Origin: Streptacidiphilus sp. PB12-B1b
GTDB lineage: Bacteria > Actinomycetota > Actinomycetes > Streptomycetales > Streptomycetaceae
DNA: 64,000 bases
Reading direction: 5' to 3'
Assembly: GCF_014084125.1 (NCBI RefSeq)
Contig: NZ_CP048405.1
Coordinates: 2,914,001 to 2,978,000 of the forward strand
Below, piece after piece: positions 11,999 to 20,298 of the stretch; the first letter of the stretch is position 1, and each line of letters opens with the position of its first letter. Below the pieces are notes generated by a model, which had not been told where the DNA came from, did no database searches, and saw nothing but the letters and a program-made list of their open reading frames with translations. The translations under genes were made by a program, and so were the position numbers.

Positions 11999-12062
11999 TC
12001 ACTCAGGGTTGTTCCGGGCTGCCTTTTCCCTGCGGTTCCCGAGATGCTCTGTCCCGCCTTTC

Positions 12063-14162
12063 ATGCACTCACTCCCTGGAGTCGTCATTTCCGACATCCT
12101 GCCCTCCAGCGGTCGTCGCCGCCGTATAGCGGCCGTCATATCCGCCTCCCTGGCCATGGTGGCCGGGGGTGTGGCCCTGGCCTCGCCCTCGCAGGCGTCC
12201 GCGCCCGCCCCGGCCGCCCGGACCCTGGCCGGCACCCATCCGGACTGGGCCACGGCCTCGGTCGACAAGGGCACCACGCCCGCCAACGACCAGCTCACCG
12301 CCCGGGTCTACCTGGCCGGGCGCAACCCGGCCGGGCTGGCCGCGTACGCCAAGGCGGTGTCCTCGCCCGGCACCGCGCAGTACGACCAGTTCCTCAGCCC
12401 CACCCGGGAGCAGCAGCTCTTCGGCGCGACCCCGGCCCAGGTCGCGGCCGTCCGCGCGTGGGCGACCGGCGCCGGCCTCAGCGTGGTCGGCAGCAACGCC
12501 CACTACCTGGACGTGCACGGCTCCGCCGCCGACGTCGACCGCGCCTTCGGCACCCACCTGCACGAGTACGCGGTGCAGGGCAAGCTGCTCAAGGCCCCCG
12601 CCACCAACGCGGTCATCCCCGCCGCGGTCGCCTCGGCCGTCCTCGGCGTCACCGGGCTCAGCGACAACGCGCCCACCATGCGGGCCCAGGCCGAGCCGAT
12701 CAACCCGCTGCAGGGCGTCGCCGTCGACGCCAAGGGCAAGCCGAAGCCCAAGCCGAAGCCCGCCCCCAAGCCGGGGCTGCCCACGGTCGCCACCTGCTCC
12801 TCGTACTGGGGCCAGAAGAAGGTCAGCGGCGCCCCCAAGGCGTACACCGCGAACACCACCTTCGACCAGTGCTCCTTCACCCCGTCCCAGCTGCGCAAGG
12901 CGTACGGCGTCACCGCCTCCGGCCTCACCGGCAAGGGCGCCCGGGTCGCCATCGTGGACGCCTACGGCTCCTCGACCATGCTGGCCGACGCCAACCACTT
13001 CGCCGTCAACCACGGTGACAAGGCGTTCCGCAAGGGGCAGTACACCGAGGTGCTCACCCCGAAGCTGTGGACCCAGACCGGTCCCAACGACGGCTGCGGC
13101 GGCGGCCCGGCCGGCTGGGCCGGCGAGGAGGCGCTGGACGTCGAGATGGTGCACGGGCTCGCCCCGGACGCCGATGTCGTCTACGTCGGCGCCAACTCCT
13201 GCTCCGACCAGGACCTGATGGCGGCGCTCAGCACCATCGTGGACAAGCACCTGGCCGACGTCGTCTCCAGCTCCTGGTCCGGGCTGATGCACACCACCTC
13301 GGGCGACGAGAGCCCGGCGACGATCGCCGCGTACGAACAGATCTTCCAGCAGGGCGCGACCGAGGGCATCGGCTTCGACTTCTCGGCGGGCGACTGCGGC
13401 AACGAGTCCCCGGCCGCCGCGGCCACCGGCGCCAACTGCGACAGCACCAGCACCGAGGCGCAGGCCGGCTTCCCGTCCGCGGACACCTGGGTCACCGACG
13501 TCGGCGGCACCGCCCTGGGCATCAAGGACGCCGGCGGCAGCTACGGCTTCGAGACCGACATGGGCACGCTGCGCTCCGCGCTCAGCCCGGACGGCAAGAG
13601 CTGGACGCCGTTCCCCGGCACCTTCTACTTCGGCGGCGGCGGCGGTACCAGCCAGGACTTCGCCCAGCCGTGGTACCAGGGCCCGGTCGTGCCAAGCAAG
13701 CTGGCGCACACGCTGATGACCGGCGCGACCAGCAAGACCGCGCAGCGGGTCACCCCGGACGTCGCCATGAACGGTGACCTGTACACCTCGGTGCTGGTCG
13801 GCATGTCCGACGGCAGCCCGTACAGCGAGGGCGGCTACGGCGGCACCAGCGTCTCGGCGCCGGAGTTCTCCGGCATCCAGGCCGACGCCATCCAGGCCCG
13901 GCACGGTCGCGCGATCGGCTTCGCCAACCCCTCGATCTACGAGCGGGCCGGCAGCGCCGACTTCCACGACGTGGTCAACAACACCCTGGGCAAGGGGCAG
14001 CAGCCGCTGAGCGCCGTCGCCGACTTCGGCGTGGTCTCCGGCAGCCTCAAGGTCCGCCTGGTGGCCTTCGGCCGTGACTACGGTCTGGCCGCGACCAAGG
14101 GCTACGACGACGCCACCGGCGTCGGCTCGCCGGACGAGAACTACCTGAACTCCTTCCGGTAG
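12063..14162 (+). CDS. Secreted S53 peptidase (kumamolisin/sedolisin type) with propeptide
   Basis: A 699-residue exported acid serine-carboxyl peptidase. An Arg-rich signal peptide (SSGRRRRIAAVISASLAMVAGGVALASPSQA) is followed by the pro-kumamolisin activation domain (about residues 60-200, with SPGTAQYDQFLSPTREQ). Next come a Lys-Pro spacer (KGKPKPKPKPAPKPG) and the catalytic domain. E355 and D359 lie in WAGEEALDVEMVHGLAPDAD, the oxyanion Asp in FDFSAGDCGNE, and nucleophile Ser596 in YGGTSVSAPEF. The C-terminal Ca site is the expected DDATGVGSPDENYL. No good Shine-Dalgarno precedes the ATG at 12063, so the start is uncertain by a few codons. The cleavage product of the propeptide should be the active enzyme outside the cell. 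Confidence 0.9.
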   Translation: MHSLPGVVISDILPSSGRRRRIAAVISASLAMVAGGVALASPSQASAPAPAARTLAGTHPDWATASVDKGTTPANDQLTARVYLAGRNPAGLAAYAKAVSSPGTAQYDQFLSPTREQQLFGATPAQVAAVRAWATGAGLSVVGSNAHYLDVHGSAADVDRAFGTHLHEYAVQGKLLKAPATNAVIPAAVASAVLGVTGLSDNAPTMRAQAEPINPLQGVAVDAKGKPKPKPKPAPKPGLPTVATCSSYWGQKKVSGAPKAYTANTTFDQCSFTPSQLRKAYGVTASGLTGKGARVAIVDAYGSSTMLADANHFAVNHGDKAFRKGQYTEVLTPKLWTQTGPNDGCGGGPAGWAGEEALDVEMVHGLAPDADVVYVGANSCSDQDLMAALSTIVDKHLADVVSSSWSGLMHTTSGDESPATIAAYEQIFQQGATEGIGFDFSAGDCGNESPAAAATGANCDSTSTEAQAGFPSADTWVTDVGGTALGIKDAGGSYGFETDMGTLRSALSPDGKSWTPFPGTFYFGGGGGTSQDFAQPWYQGPVVPSKLAHTLMTGATSKTAQRVTPDVAMNGDLYTSVLVGMSDGSPYSEGGYGGTSVSAPEFSGIQADAIQARHGRAIGFANPSIYERAGSADFHDVVNNTLGKGQQPLSAVADFGVVSGSLKVRLVAFGRDYGLAATKGYDDATGVGSPDENYLNSFR

Positions 14163-14183
14163 GCCCTTCGGCCAGCAGTGAGC

Positions 14184-14227
14184 GGCCCTGGCGCCCGGCG
14201 AGTCCCCTCCCGCCGAGCGCCAGGGCC
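14184..14227. terminator. Bidirectional hairpin between the S53 peptidase and DUF3050 genes
   Basis: GGCCCTGGCGC (14184-14194) is exactly complementary to GCGCCAGGGCC (14217-14227), between two converging genes, with a smaller CGGCG/CGCCG pair inside. Confidence 0.75.
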
Positions 14228-14240
14228 TTCCGCATGGAGA

Positions 14241-14253
14241 TGACGATGCGTCA
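14241..14253. promoter_or_regulatory. TGACG-N3-CGTCA palindrome on the DUF3050 stop codon
   Basis: TGACGATGCGTCA is a perfect copy of the recurrent palindrome. The complement of its last three bases is the TGA stop of the DUF3050 gene, the same arrangement as at 5934-5946. Confidence 0.5.
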
Positions 14254-15063
14254 GACCGAGGCGGGGGAGGGCAGTTCCGCGAACGAGTCGAGGACGGCGG
14301 TCCACAGGGCCACCCGGGCCCGCAGCGCGGCACGGACGGTCTCGGCGCAGGCCGTCCACTTGGCCTGGTCGTCGCCGCACAGGTCGATCAGCATCTGCAT
14401 GGCCATCGGCGTGTGCTGCTCGCCGTCCACCTCGATGTGGCGGGCCAGGTAGTCCTTGAAGACGCTCAGCACGCCGTCGGCGTCGTCGATCCGGATGACC
14501 TGCTCGAACATCTCCGGGATGAGGTCCTCGCGGCCGAAGGCGAAGGCGGCGGCGCGGCAGTGCACCGGCGCGTTCTCGATGATCTCCCAGGTGGCGCCGG
14601 TGAAGGCGACCGCCGCCTGCGGGGCCCCGGCCGCCCTCAGCGCCTCGGGGACGGCGGTGCCCGCGCGCAGCAGGTCGAGGAAGGCGGAGACCGGCGCCGG
14701 ATCGGCCCCGGCCTGCCGCATGCCCTCGACGTACAGCTCGAAGTGGCTGGTGAAGCCCTCGCCGAGCTCGTCGCTCTCCTCGACCAGCACGATGTCGTTG
14801 ATCAGCCGGCGGCTGGCGGTCGGACCGGCCGGAACCCACGGCACCTCCACGCAGGTCAGCTCCCGCTGCAGACTCTTGAGCAGCGACATGAAGTCCCAGA
14901 CTGCGAAGACATGGCGGTCCAGGAAGGCCCGGACCCGCTCGATGCTGTTCAGCTCGCGGTAGACCGGGTGCTCCACCACCTCCCGGCGCAGCGGCTCGAT
15001 CGCCTGCTGCAGGCCGGACAGGCCGGGGTGGGTACGGTCCCAGTGGTAGCGGTTGGTCGGCAT
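14251..15063 (-). CDS. DUF3050-type protein (possible heme-oxygenase-like diiron oxidase), last gene of biosynthetic operon
   Basis: A 270-residue all-helical protein that I match to the DUF3050 family ([36 protein letters not shown]). The fold is expected to be heme-oxygenase-like. Candidate metal ligands are spread as in diiron members of that fold: [24 protein letters not shown], and D-G-E-Q-H in [12 protein letters not shown]. Whether it binds iron and what it oxidises are inference. ATG 15063 follows GAGGAG at good spacing, 12 bp after the E1 beta stop, so it is the promoter-distal gene of the operon. A tailoring oxidation of the cluster product is the likely role. Confidence 0.75.
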   Translation of the reverse strand: MPTNRYHWDRTHPGLSGLQQAIEPLRREVVEHPVYRELNSIERVRAFLDRHVFAVWDFMSLLKSLQRELTCVEVPWVPAGPTASRRLINDIVLVEESDELGEGFTSHFELYVEGMRQAGADPAPVSAFLDLLRAGTAVPEALRAAGAPQAAVAFTGATWEIIENAPVHCRAAAFAFGREDLIPEMFEQVIRIDDADGVLSVFKDYLARHIEVDGEQHTPMAMQMLIDLCGDDQAKWTACAETVRAALRARVALWTAVLDSFAELPSPASV

Positions 15064-15074
15064 CTGACTGCTCC

Positions 15075-16055
15075 TCATCGTGCTTGCGGGGATTGCTTGA
15101 TGACGCTGCGGACCGCGTGCAGCAGTTGCTCGCGGCCGGGTTGCAGGCTGCGGTCCAGGGCCAGGGCGAACGGCAGGACCGCCCCGTCCGGGCGGGTGAT
15201 CCGGCGCGGCGGCGCGATCAGCCGCATCTCCTCGGCGGCGGTCGCCACCACCTCGGCGCCGATCCCGCAGCTGCGGTTGGAGTCGTCGACGACGATCAGC
15301 CGCCCGGTCTTCTCCAGCGAGGCGGCGAGCGCCGCCCAGTCGAACGGGTACAGCGTCCGGGGGTCGAACACCTCGACCGACACCTCGTCGGCCAGCTCCT
15401 CGGCCACCGCCAGGGCGTCGTGCACCAGGTGACCGACGGCCACCAGGGTCACCTCGCCGCCGGTCCGGTGCACCCGGGCCTCGCCGATCGGGACCGGCGC
15501 CAACGGCCGGGTGACGTCCTCGCGCAGGGCCAGCGCCGCGGCCGGGGCGAACACCACCACCGGGTCCGGATCGCGGATCGCGGAGGCCAGCAGCCCGTAG
15601 GCGTCGCACGGCGTGGACGGCACCAGGGTCTTCACCCCGGCGTGCGCGAACAGGCTGTACGGGTGGTCCGAGTGCTGCCCGGCCCAGCCGTCGCGGGAGC
15701 CCGATCCGGGCACCAGGCAGGTCAGCGGGACGCTGGCCTGACCACCCGTCATCAACGAGAACTTGTGTGCCTGGTTCACCAGTTGCTCGAACACCAGGAA
15801 CAGCAGCGAGGGGATCTGGAACTCGATCACCGGCCGTCGGCCGGACAGCGCCGCGCCGATCGCCATGCCGGTGAACGCCTGCTCCGACAGCGGGGTGTCC
15901 ACCACCCGGTCGGCGCCGAACCGCTTCTGCAGGTTCAGCGTCGGCCCGGCCAGGCCCGCGCCGACGTCCTCGCCGAAGACGCACACCGAGGGATCCCCGG
16001 CCAGCGCGTCCTCCAGCGCCCGGTTCAGCGCCTTGGTGTAGGAGAGCTTGCTCAT
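15075..16055 (-). CDS. 2-oxoacid dehydrogenase E1 component, beta subunit
   Basis: A 326-residue partner of the E1 alpha gene directly upstream (ATGA overlap at 16052-16055). Transketolase-type features are clear: [49 protein letters not shown], and the C-terminal swivel domain ([33 protein letters not shown], here read in two parts). The pair should carry out TPP-dependent decarboxylation of an alpha-keto acid. No E2 (lipoyl) or E3 gene is nearby, so it either borrows E2/E3 or hands an acyl group to another acceptor. Pairs of this kind (PglB/PglC) are known in streptogramin phenylglycine pathways. Here the presumed substrate is an arylglyoxylate or arylpyruvate. Confidence 0.88.
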   Translation of the reverse strand: MSKLSYTKALNRALEDALAGDPSVCVFGEDVGAGLAGPTLNLQKRFGADRVVDTPLSEQAFTGMAIGAALSGRRPVIEFQIPSLLFLVFEQLVNQAHKFSLMTGGQASVPLTCLVPGSGSRDGWAGQHSDHPYSLFAHAGVKTLVPSTPCDAYGLLASAIRDPDPVVVFAPAAALALREDVTRPLAPVPIGEARVHRTGGEVTLVAVGHLVHDALAVAEELADEVSVEVFDPRTLYPFDWAALAASLEKTGRLIVVDDSNRSCGIGAEVVATAAEEMRLIAPPRRITRPDGAVLPFALALDRSLQPGREQLLHAVRSVIKQSPQAR

Positions 16056-17056
16056 GACACCGCCCCCGGCCTCGGCCGCAGCCCGCTGGCGTACAGGTGG
16101 TCGCAGGCCCCGGCCGGATCGGGCTCACCGGCGGCGAGCGCGAACCGCTCCGCCCGCTCCAGCTCCTCCGCCACCAGCAGTTCGGTCCGCGCGCGCACCG
16201 CCGGATCCAGCGCCGCCGCCGCGCGCGGCAGCGGATCACGCGCACGCCAGGCCGCCACCTCCTCGGCCGGGCGGTAGACGACTTTGCTCCGGCGCTCCAT
16301 GGTGTGGTGCCCCTCGAAGCGATAGGTACGGCACTCCAGGAAGCTCGGCCCGGCGCCGGACCGGGCCCGGGCCACCGCCTCGGCGGCGGCGCCCCGCACC
16401 GCGTCGGTGTCCATCCCGTCCACCTCGACCGCCGGGATGCCGAAGGCCGCCGCCCGGCCCACCGCGCTGCCCGCCACCGCGACCGACGCCGCCAGCGTCG
16501 TCGCATAGCCGTTGTCCTCGCAGACGAACAGCACCGGCAGCCGCCACATCGCGGCCAGGTTCAACGACTCCAGCAGCACGCCCTGGTTGAGCGCGCCGTC
16601 ACCGAAGAAGGCCGCCACCACCCGGTCCTGGCCGGCCTGACGGGCCGCCCAGGCGGCCCCCACGGCGATCGGCGCACCCGCGCCGACGATGCCGTTGGCG
16701 CCCAGGATGCCCAGCGACAGGTCGGCGGCGTGCATGGAGCCGCCCCGGCCCCGGTTCAACCCGGCGCTGCGCCCGGCCAGTTCGGCGAGCAGTCGGCCCG
16801 GGTCGGCACCCTTGGCCAGGACGTGCCCGTGGCCCCGGTGGGTGCTGGTGATCCGGTCCTGCGGGCGCAGCGCGGCGCAGACGCCGACCGCGACCGCCTC
16901 CTGTCCGATGTACGGGTGGATGCCGCCGACGATCACCCCCGACCTGACCAGGGCCAGCGCCCGCTCCTCGAAGCCGCGGATCAGCCGCAGCATCCGGTAG
17001 CGGCCCTGCGGGTCCTCCAGGCCGGTGGCTTGACGTTCCGTCAGTTCTGCGGTCAC
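16052..17056 (-). CDS. 2-oxoacid dehydrogenase E1 component, alpha subunit
   Basis: A 334-residue TPP-binding E1 alpha. The ThDP/Mg motif is G152-D-G-A-L-N-Q-G through N182 in CEDNGYA. Other family marks are [28 protein letters not shown] and [13 protein letters not shown]. The GTG start at 17056 gives a 4-bp GTGA overlap with the PhyH stop (17053-17055), typical for this operon, and sets the usual family length. A much longer upstream frame exists but only overlaps PhyH. The palindrome TGACGTTCCGTCA lies inside codons 5-9 (LTERQ). With E1 beta it should decarboxylate an aromatic or other alpha-keto acid for the cluster. Confidence 0.9.
   Translation of the reverse strand: MTAELTERQATGLEDPQGRYRMLRLIRGFEERALALVRSGVIVGGIHPYIGQEAVAVGVCAALRPQDRITSTHRGHGHVLAKGADPGRLLAELAGRSAGLNRGRGGSMHAADLSLGILGANGIVGAGAPIAVGAAWAARQAGQDRVVAAFFGDGALNQGVLLESLNLAAMWRLPVLFVCEDNGYATTLAASVAVAGSAVGRAAAFGIPAVEVDGMDTDAVRGAAAEAVARARSGAGPSFLECRTYRFEGHHTMERRSKVVYRPAEEVAAWRARDPLPRAAAALDPAVRARTELLVAEELERAERFALAAGEPDPAGACDHLYASGLRPRPGAVS
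17031..17043. promoter_or_regulatory. TGACG-N3-CGTCA palindrome at the PhyH/E1 alpha junction
   Basis: TGACGTTCCGTCA is a perfect copy. It lies within the first codons of E1 alpha, 10 bp after the PhyH stop codon in operon direction. Confidence 0.45.
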
Positions 17057-17967
17057 CGGGGACCGGACCACAGGGTCGGGCAGATGTCGGGGTCGGCGTA
17101 GTCGGGCAGGCCCTGCGGCGTCCGGCGGACCAGCACGTCGTGGTTGTAGACCACCTGGCTGCCGTCGGCGCGGTGGTACGCCCGGTACTGGTTGTCGCCG
17201 TCCTGCAGGTGCAGCGAGACCGCGCGGCGCGGGGCGGCGGACAGGTTGGCGCCGCTGCCGTGGTAGGTGCGGCAGTGGTGGAAGCTGACGTGCCCGCGCG
17301 GGATCACCACCGGGACCTTGCGCAGCTGCTGCCCGTTGAAGCGGGCGTTCTGCTCCAGCACCTGTTCCAGCTGGGTGCGGTCGCGCTGGGCGAAGTGGCG
17401 GCTGGAGTCCTCGCCGGTGTCCAGCTCGCGCCAGCGGTGGCTGCCGTCGACCATGGTGATGGTGCCCATCTCCACGCCGCAGTCGTGGAACGGGATGAAG
17501 GCGGTGAGCATCCGGTCCGAAGTGCAGGTCTGCCAGTAGTGGCGGTCGAAGTGCCACGGCACCTGGTTGCTGGGCTCCTCCGGGACCGGCGGCTTGTAGA
17601 TCAGGGTCGCCTGGAACACCCGGATCTGCTCGGCCTCGGCCAGCCGCGCGGCCACCGCGCCCACCAGCGGCTTGCGCAGGATCGCGCCGATGGCGTCGCT
17701 CTCGTAGTGCACGTAGTCGTTGTGCCGCTGGACCGGCCCGTCGGCGGGCGTCCAGGAGGCCAGGTTCGGCGGGCGCACCGGCAGGGCGCGGTCCCGGTGG
17801 CCCGCGTAGTACGCCTCGGTCGCGGCCTGCAGGTCGTCCAGCTCCTGGTCGCTGAAGAGCCGCCGGGAGAGGTGCCAGCCGCGCAGGGCGTAGTCGGCGA
17901 CCTCCTCGTCGGTGGGCAGCAGTTGGCGTTCGGCGTCGGTCAGTCGGAATTCGGTGGTGGTCGGCAT
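17053..17967 (-). CDS. Phytanoyl-CoA dioxygenase (PhyH)-family Fe(II)/2-oxoglutarate oxygenase
   Basis: A 304-residue oxygenase. The iron triad is visible as H139-x-D141 in VPWHFDRHYW and the distal H236 in CRTYHGSGANLS, followed by an Arg pair (PRRAVSLHL) suited to the 2-oxoglutarate carboxylate. The closest family context is secondary-metabolite PhyH hydroxylases. It sits 28 bp downstream of the hydroxymandelate-synthase-like gene and overlaps E1 alpha by 4 bp, so it belongs to the same pathway. It could hydroxylate or further oxidise the aryl intermediate; the substrate is inference. Confidence 0.88.
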   Translation of the reverse strand: MPTTTEFRLTDAERQLLPTDEEVADYALRGWHLSRRLFSDQELDDLQAATEAYYAGHRDRALPVRPPNLASWTPADGPVQRHNDYVHYESDAIGAILRKPLVGAVAARLAEAEQIRVFQATLIYKPPVPEEPSNQVPWHFDRHYWQTCTSDRMLTAFIPFHDCGVEMGTITMVDGSHRWRELDTGEDSSRHFAQRDRTQLEQVLEQNARFNGQQLRKVPVVIPRGHVSFHHCRTYHGSGANLSAAPRRAVSLHLQDGDNQYRAYHRADGSQVVYNHDVLVRRTPQGLPDYADPDICPTLWSGPR

Positions 17968-17995
17968 CGGGCGTCCGTTCCTCCTGGTGCGCGGT

Positions 17996-18988
17996 CTAGA
18001 CGGTGGCGGCGGCGTTCTGGCGCTCGACGGCCTCGTACAGCGCCTTGATGTTGGATGTGCCGAAGGTGCCGGCTCCCTGACGTTCGATCAGCTCCAGGAA
18101 GAAGGTGCGGCGGGCGTGCACGGAGCGGGTGAAGATCTGGAACAGCTGGCCGCCGTGGTCCTGGTCGACCAGCACGTCGAGTTCGCGCAGCGTCTGCACC
18201 GGGATGGCGGTGGAGCCCAGGCGTTCGAGCAGGCCGTCGTAGTAGGTGCCGGGCGTGGTGAGGAACTCCACGCCGCGCGAGCGCAGCGTCCGCACGGCGT
18301 CGGCGATGCCGGGGGTGCGGAAGGCCAGGTGCTGGACGCCGGTGCCCCGGTGCGCGTCGAGGAAGGTGTCGATCTGGCCGGGACGGCGCCCGGTGTCCGG
18401 CTCCAGCAGGGTGAAGGTGACCTCGCCGGAGGCGCTCTGCACCACGCTGGAGTCCATGCCCTGCGCGCCGACCTCGATGTACTCGCCGAAGATCCGGTGG
18501 AAGCCCAGCGCGGCCTCGCAGAAGCGCACCGCGGGCGCCAACTCCCCGGCGGGCACGCAGATCGCGGTGTGGTCCAGCGCCTCCAGCAGGCCGTCGCCGA
18601 GAGCGGGCTCCCCGCCGGCGGGCTCCCCGGCGGTGACGAACCGCAGCGCGACATCGCCGAAACCGGCCACCAGGCCGGGCCCCAGCACGGTCGCACCGTG
18701 GCGTACCGCGCGGTCCAGGGCGGCGTCCGGATCGGTGCAGCCGAGCGCCAGCACGGCCACGCCGTCGCCGTGCCGACGGACGAACTCCGCCACCGGGTGG
18801 TCGGCCCGCAGGGCCGAGACCAGCCGCAGCCGGATCCGCCCCTGGGCCAGGTGCACGCTGCGCCGCCCGTCCCGGTCCGCGGGCTGCGCCCGCTCGCGGG
18901 CGAAGCCGAAGCCGGTGGCGAGATCGTCCGCCGCCTGCTCGGCGTCGGCGCAGTGGTACTCGATGTGGGCGATGCCCTGGACGGTCAA
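17996..18988 (-). CDS. hmaS: 4-hydroxymandelate synthase-like (HPPD family) dioxygenase
   Basis: A 330-residue two-domain VOC non-heme iron enzyme using 4-hydroxyphenylpyruvate and oxygen. Iron ligands are H140 (ALDHTAIC), H220 (GTGVQHLAF) and E299 (FFLELIERQG). The C-terminal active-site loop reads GTFGTSNIKALYEAVE. Where HPPD has Phe in GxGNFxALF, this protein has Ile314, the change known to favour hydroxymandelate over homogentisate. I therefore prefer hydroxymandelate synthase to HPPD, although only an assay would settle it. The TTG start at 18988 (GGGGAG upstream) overlaps the KS stop as TTGA. It would supply 4-hydroxymandelate from tyrosine-derived keto acid. Confidence 0.82.
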   Translation of the reverse strand: MTVQGIAHIEYHCADAEQAADDLATGFGFARERAQPADRDGRRSVHLAQGRIRLRLVSALRADHPVAEFVRRHGDGVAVLALGCTDPDAALDRAVRHGATVLGPGLVAGFGDVALRFVTAGEPAGGEPALGDGLLEALDHTAICVPAGELAPAVRFCEAALGFHRIFGEYIEVGAQGMDSSVVQSASGEVTFTLLEPDTGRRPGQIDTFLDAHRGTGVQHLAFRTPGIADAVRTLRSRGVEFLTTPGTYYDGLLERLGSTAIPVQTLRELDVLVDQDHGGQLFQIFTRSVHARRTFFLELIERQGAGTFGTSNIKALYEAVERQNAAATV

Positions 18989-20298
18989 CGTGGCTCCCCG
19001 GAATGGTGTCTGATGGGCTGTCGGCTGGAGCGGGTGGACGGCGGGCCGAAGGTCAGGCTGACGTTGTGGCCGCCGAAGGCGAAGGAGTTGGACAGCGCGG
19101 CGCGGATCGGCGCGGCCCTGGCCCGGCCCCGGACGTGGTCCAGCGCGCACGCCGGGTCGGGGTCGTCCAGGTTGAGCGTGGGCGGCAGCAGGCCCCGGGC
19201 CACGGCCAGCGCGGCGACCACCGCCTCGACCGCCCCGGACGCGCCGAGCAGGTGCCCGGTGGCGCCCTTGGTGGAGCTGACCGCGGGCTGGTCCGCGCCG
19301 AACACCGCCCGCAGCGCCGCCGTCTCGGCGACGTCGCCCAACCTGGTTCCGGTGCCGTGGGCGTTGACATAGCCGACGTCGGCCGGCTCCAGCCCGGCGT
19401 CGGCCAGCGCCGAGCGCATGGAGTCCGCCGCGCCCTCGCCGTCCGGCCGGGGCATGGTGGGGTGGTGCGCGTCGGTGGAGGCACCCCAGCCGGTGAGGTC
19501 GGCGTACCCGGCCGCGCCGCGCGCGTCCGCGTGCGCGGCCCGCTCCACCACCAGCACCGCGCTGCCCTCGCCCAGGACGAAGCCGTTCCTGGCCGCGTCG
19601 AACGGCCGGCTCGCCCGCCCGGCGTCCTGCCAACCGTGGGCCAGCGCGCGGGCGTTGGTGAAGGCGGCGGCGATGGTCGGGTGCAGCGAGGACTCGCTGC
19701 CGCCGCACACCACCACGTCCGCGTCGCCCGCCCGGATCAGCCGCAGCGCCTCGGCCACGGCCTGGGCCCCGGCCGCGCAGGCGGTCACCACGGCCGAGCT
19801 GTAGCCGCGGATGCCGTGCTTGATGGCGACCCGGGCGGTGGCCATGTTGGAGAGCATGCCCGGCAGCAGATAGGGGCTGACGCCGGGACGGCCGCGCTCC
19901 AGCCGCCGGTGCGACTGCTGCTCGAAGGTCTCCAGGCCGCCGCCCCCGGTGGCCAGCACCACCGCGACCCGGCGCGGGTCCACGTCGCGCCCGACCACCA
20001 GCCCCGCGTCGGCCAGGGCGTCGTCCGCGGCGGCCAGCGCCAGCAGCACGAACCGGTCCACGCAGCGGACCTCGGTCGGCGGCAGCACCTCGCGCCCGTC
20101 GATCGCCGGAGCGATCCCGGCGGCCTCCAGCCAGCCGTGCGCGGCATGGCCCTCGGGCACGGCGGTGACGCCGCCGCGCCCGCCGGTCAGCGCGCCGAAG
20201 AACGCGTCCGGTGTCCGGCCGACCGGGGTGACCAGGCCGATCCCGGTGACCACGGCCGCCTCCCGGAGCAGCGCCGGCACACCCGTCGGGCGGCTCAC
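18985..20298 (-). CDS. Beta-ketoacyl-ACP synthase (FabF/type II PKS KS-alpha-like), complete active site
   Basis: A 437-residue condensing enzyme with the full Cys-His-His triad: C174 in VVTACAAGAQAVAEA, H314 in VNAHGTGTRLGD and H349 in STKGATGHLLGASG. The C-terminal NSFAFGGHNVSL is normal. It should catalyse decarboxylative chain extension of an ACP-bound acyl group. The GTG start at 20298 overlaps the ligase stop by 4 bp (GTGA), and its own stop overlaps the next TTG start. The only other full-length KS in the operon (22546-23652) has a changed His, so this is the most likely chain-extending enzyme. There is no ketoreductase, dehydratase, aromatase or cyclase gene beside it. Confidence 0.92.
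   Translation of the reverse strand: MSRPTGVPALLREAAVVTGIGLVTPVGRTPDAFFGALTGGRGGVTAVPEGHAAHGWLEAAGIAPAIDGREVLPPTEVRCVDRFVLLALAAADDALADAGLVVGRDVDPRRVAVVLATGGGGLETFEQQSHRRLERGRPGVSPYLLPGMLSNMATARVAIKHGIRGYSSAVVTACAAGAQAVAEALRLIRAGDADVVVCGGSESSLHPTIAAAFTNARALAHGWQDAGRASRPFDAARNGFVLGEGSAVLVVERAAHADARGAAGYADLTGWGASTDAHHPTMPRPDGEGAADSMRSALADAGLEPADVGYVNAHGTGTRLGDVAETAALRAVFGADQPAVSSTKGATGHLLGASGAVEAVVAALAVARGLLPPTLNLDDPDPACALDHVRGRARAAPIRAALSNSFAFGGHNVSLTFGPPSTRSSRQPIRHHSGEPR

Larger units (their letters stand above)
11499..12062. other. Large intergenic region upstream of the second S53 peptidase
   Basis: 564 bp between a minus-strand and a plus-strand gene, with lower GC than the surroundings (for example 11930-11970). 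It contains a perfect TGACGTTCCGTCA palindrome (11827-11839) and a promoter-like pair at 11969-11998. Open frames crossing it have no recognisable domain and I do not call a gene. Confidence 0.5.

Noticed and set aside
18079-18091. TGACGTTCGATCA as an operator inside the hydroxymandelate synthase gene
   Set aside because: It has a mismatch and encodes the conserved catalytic segment LELIERQ, so the bases are explained by protein constraint.
17996-18988. Housekeeping HPPD for tyrosine catabolism
   Set aside because: The Ile in the SNI motif, operon coupling to KS and PhyH, and absence of homogentisate pathway genes favour hydroxymandelate synthase; kept as an alternative.
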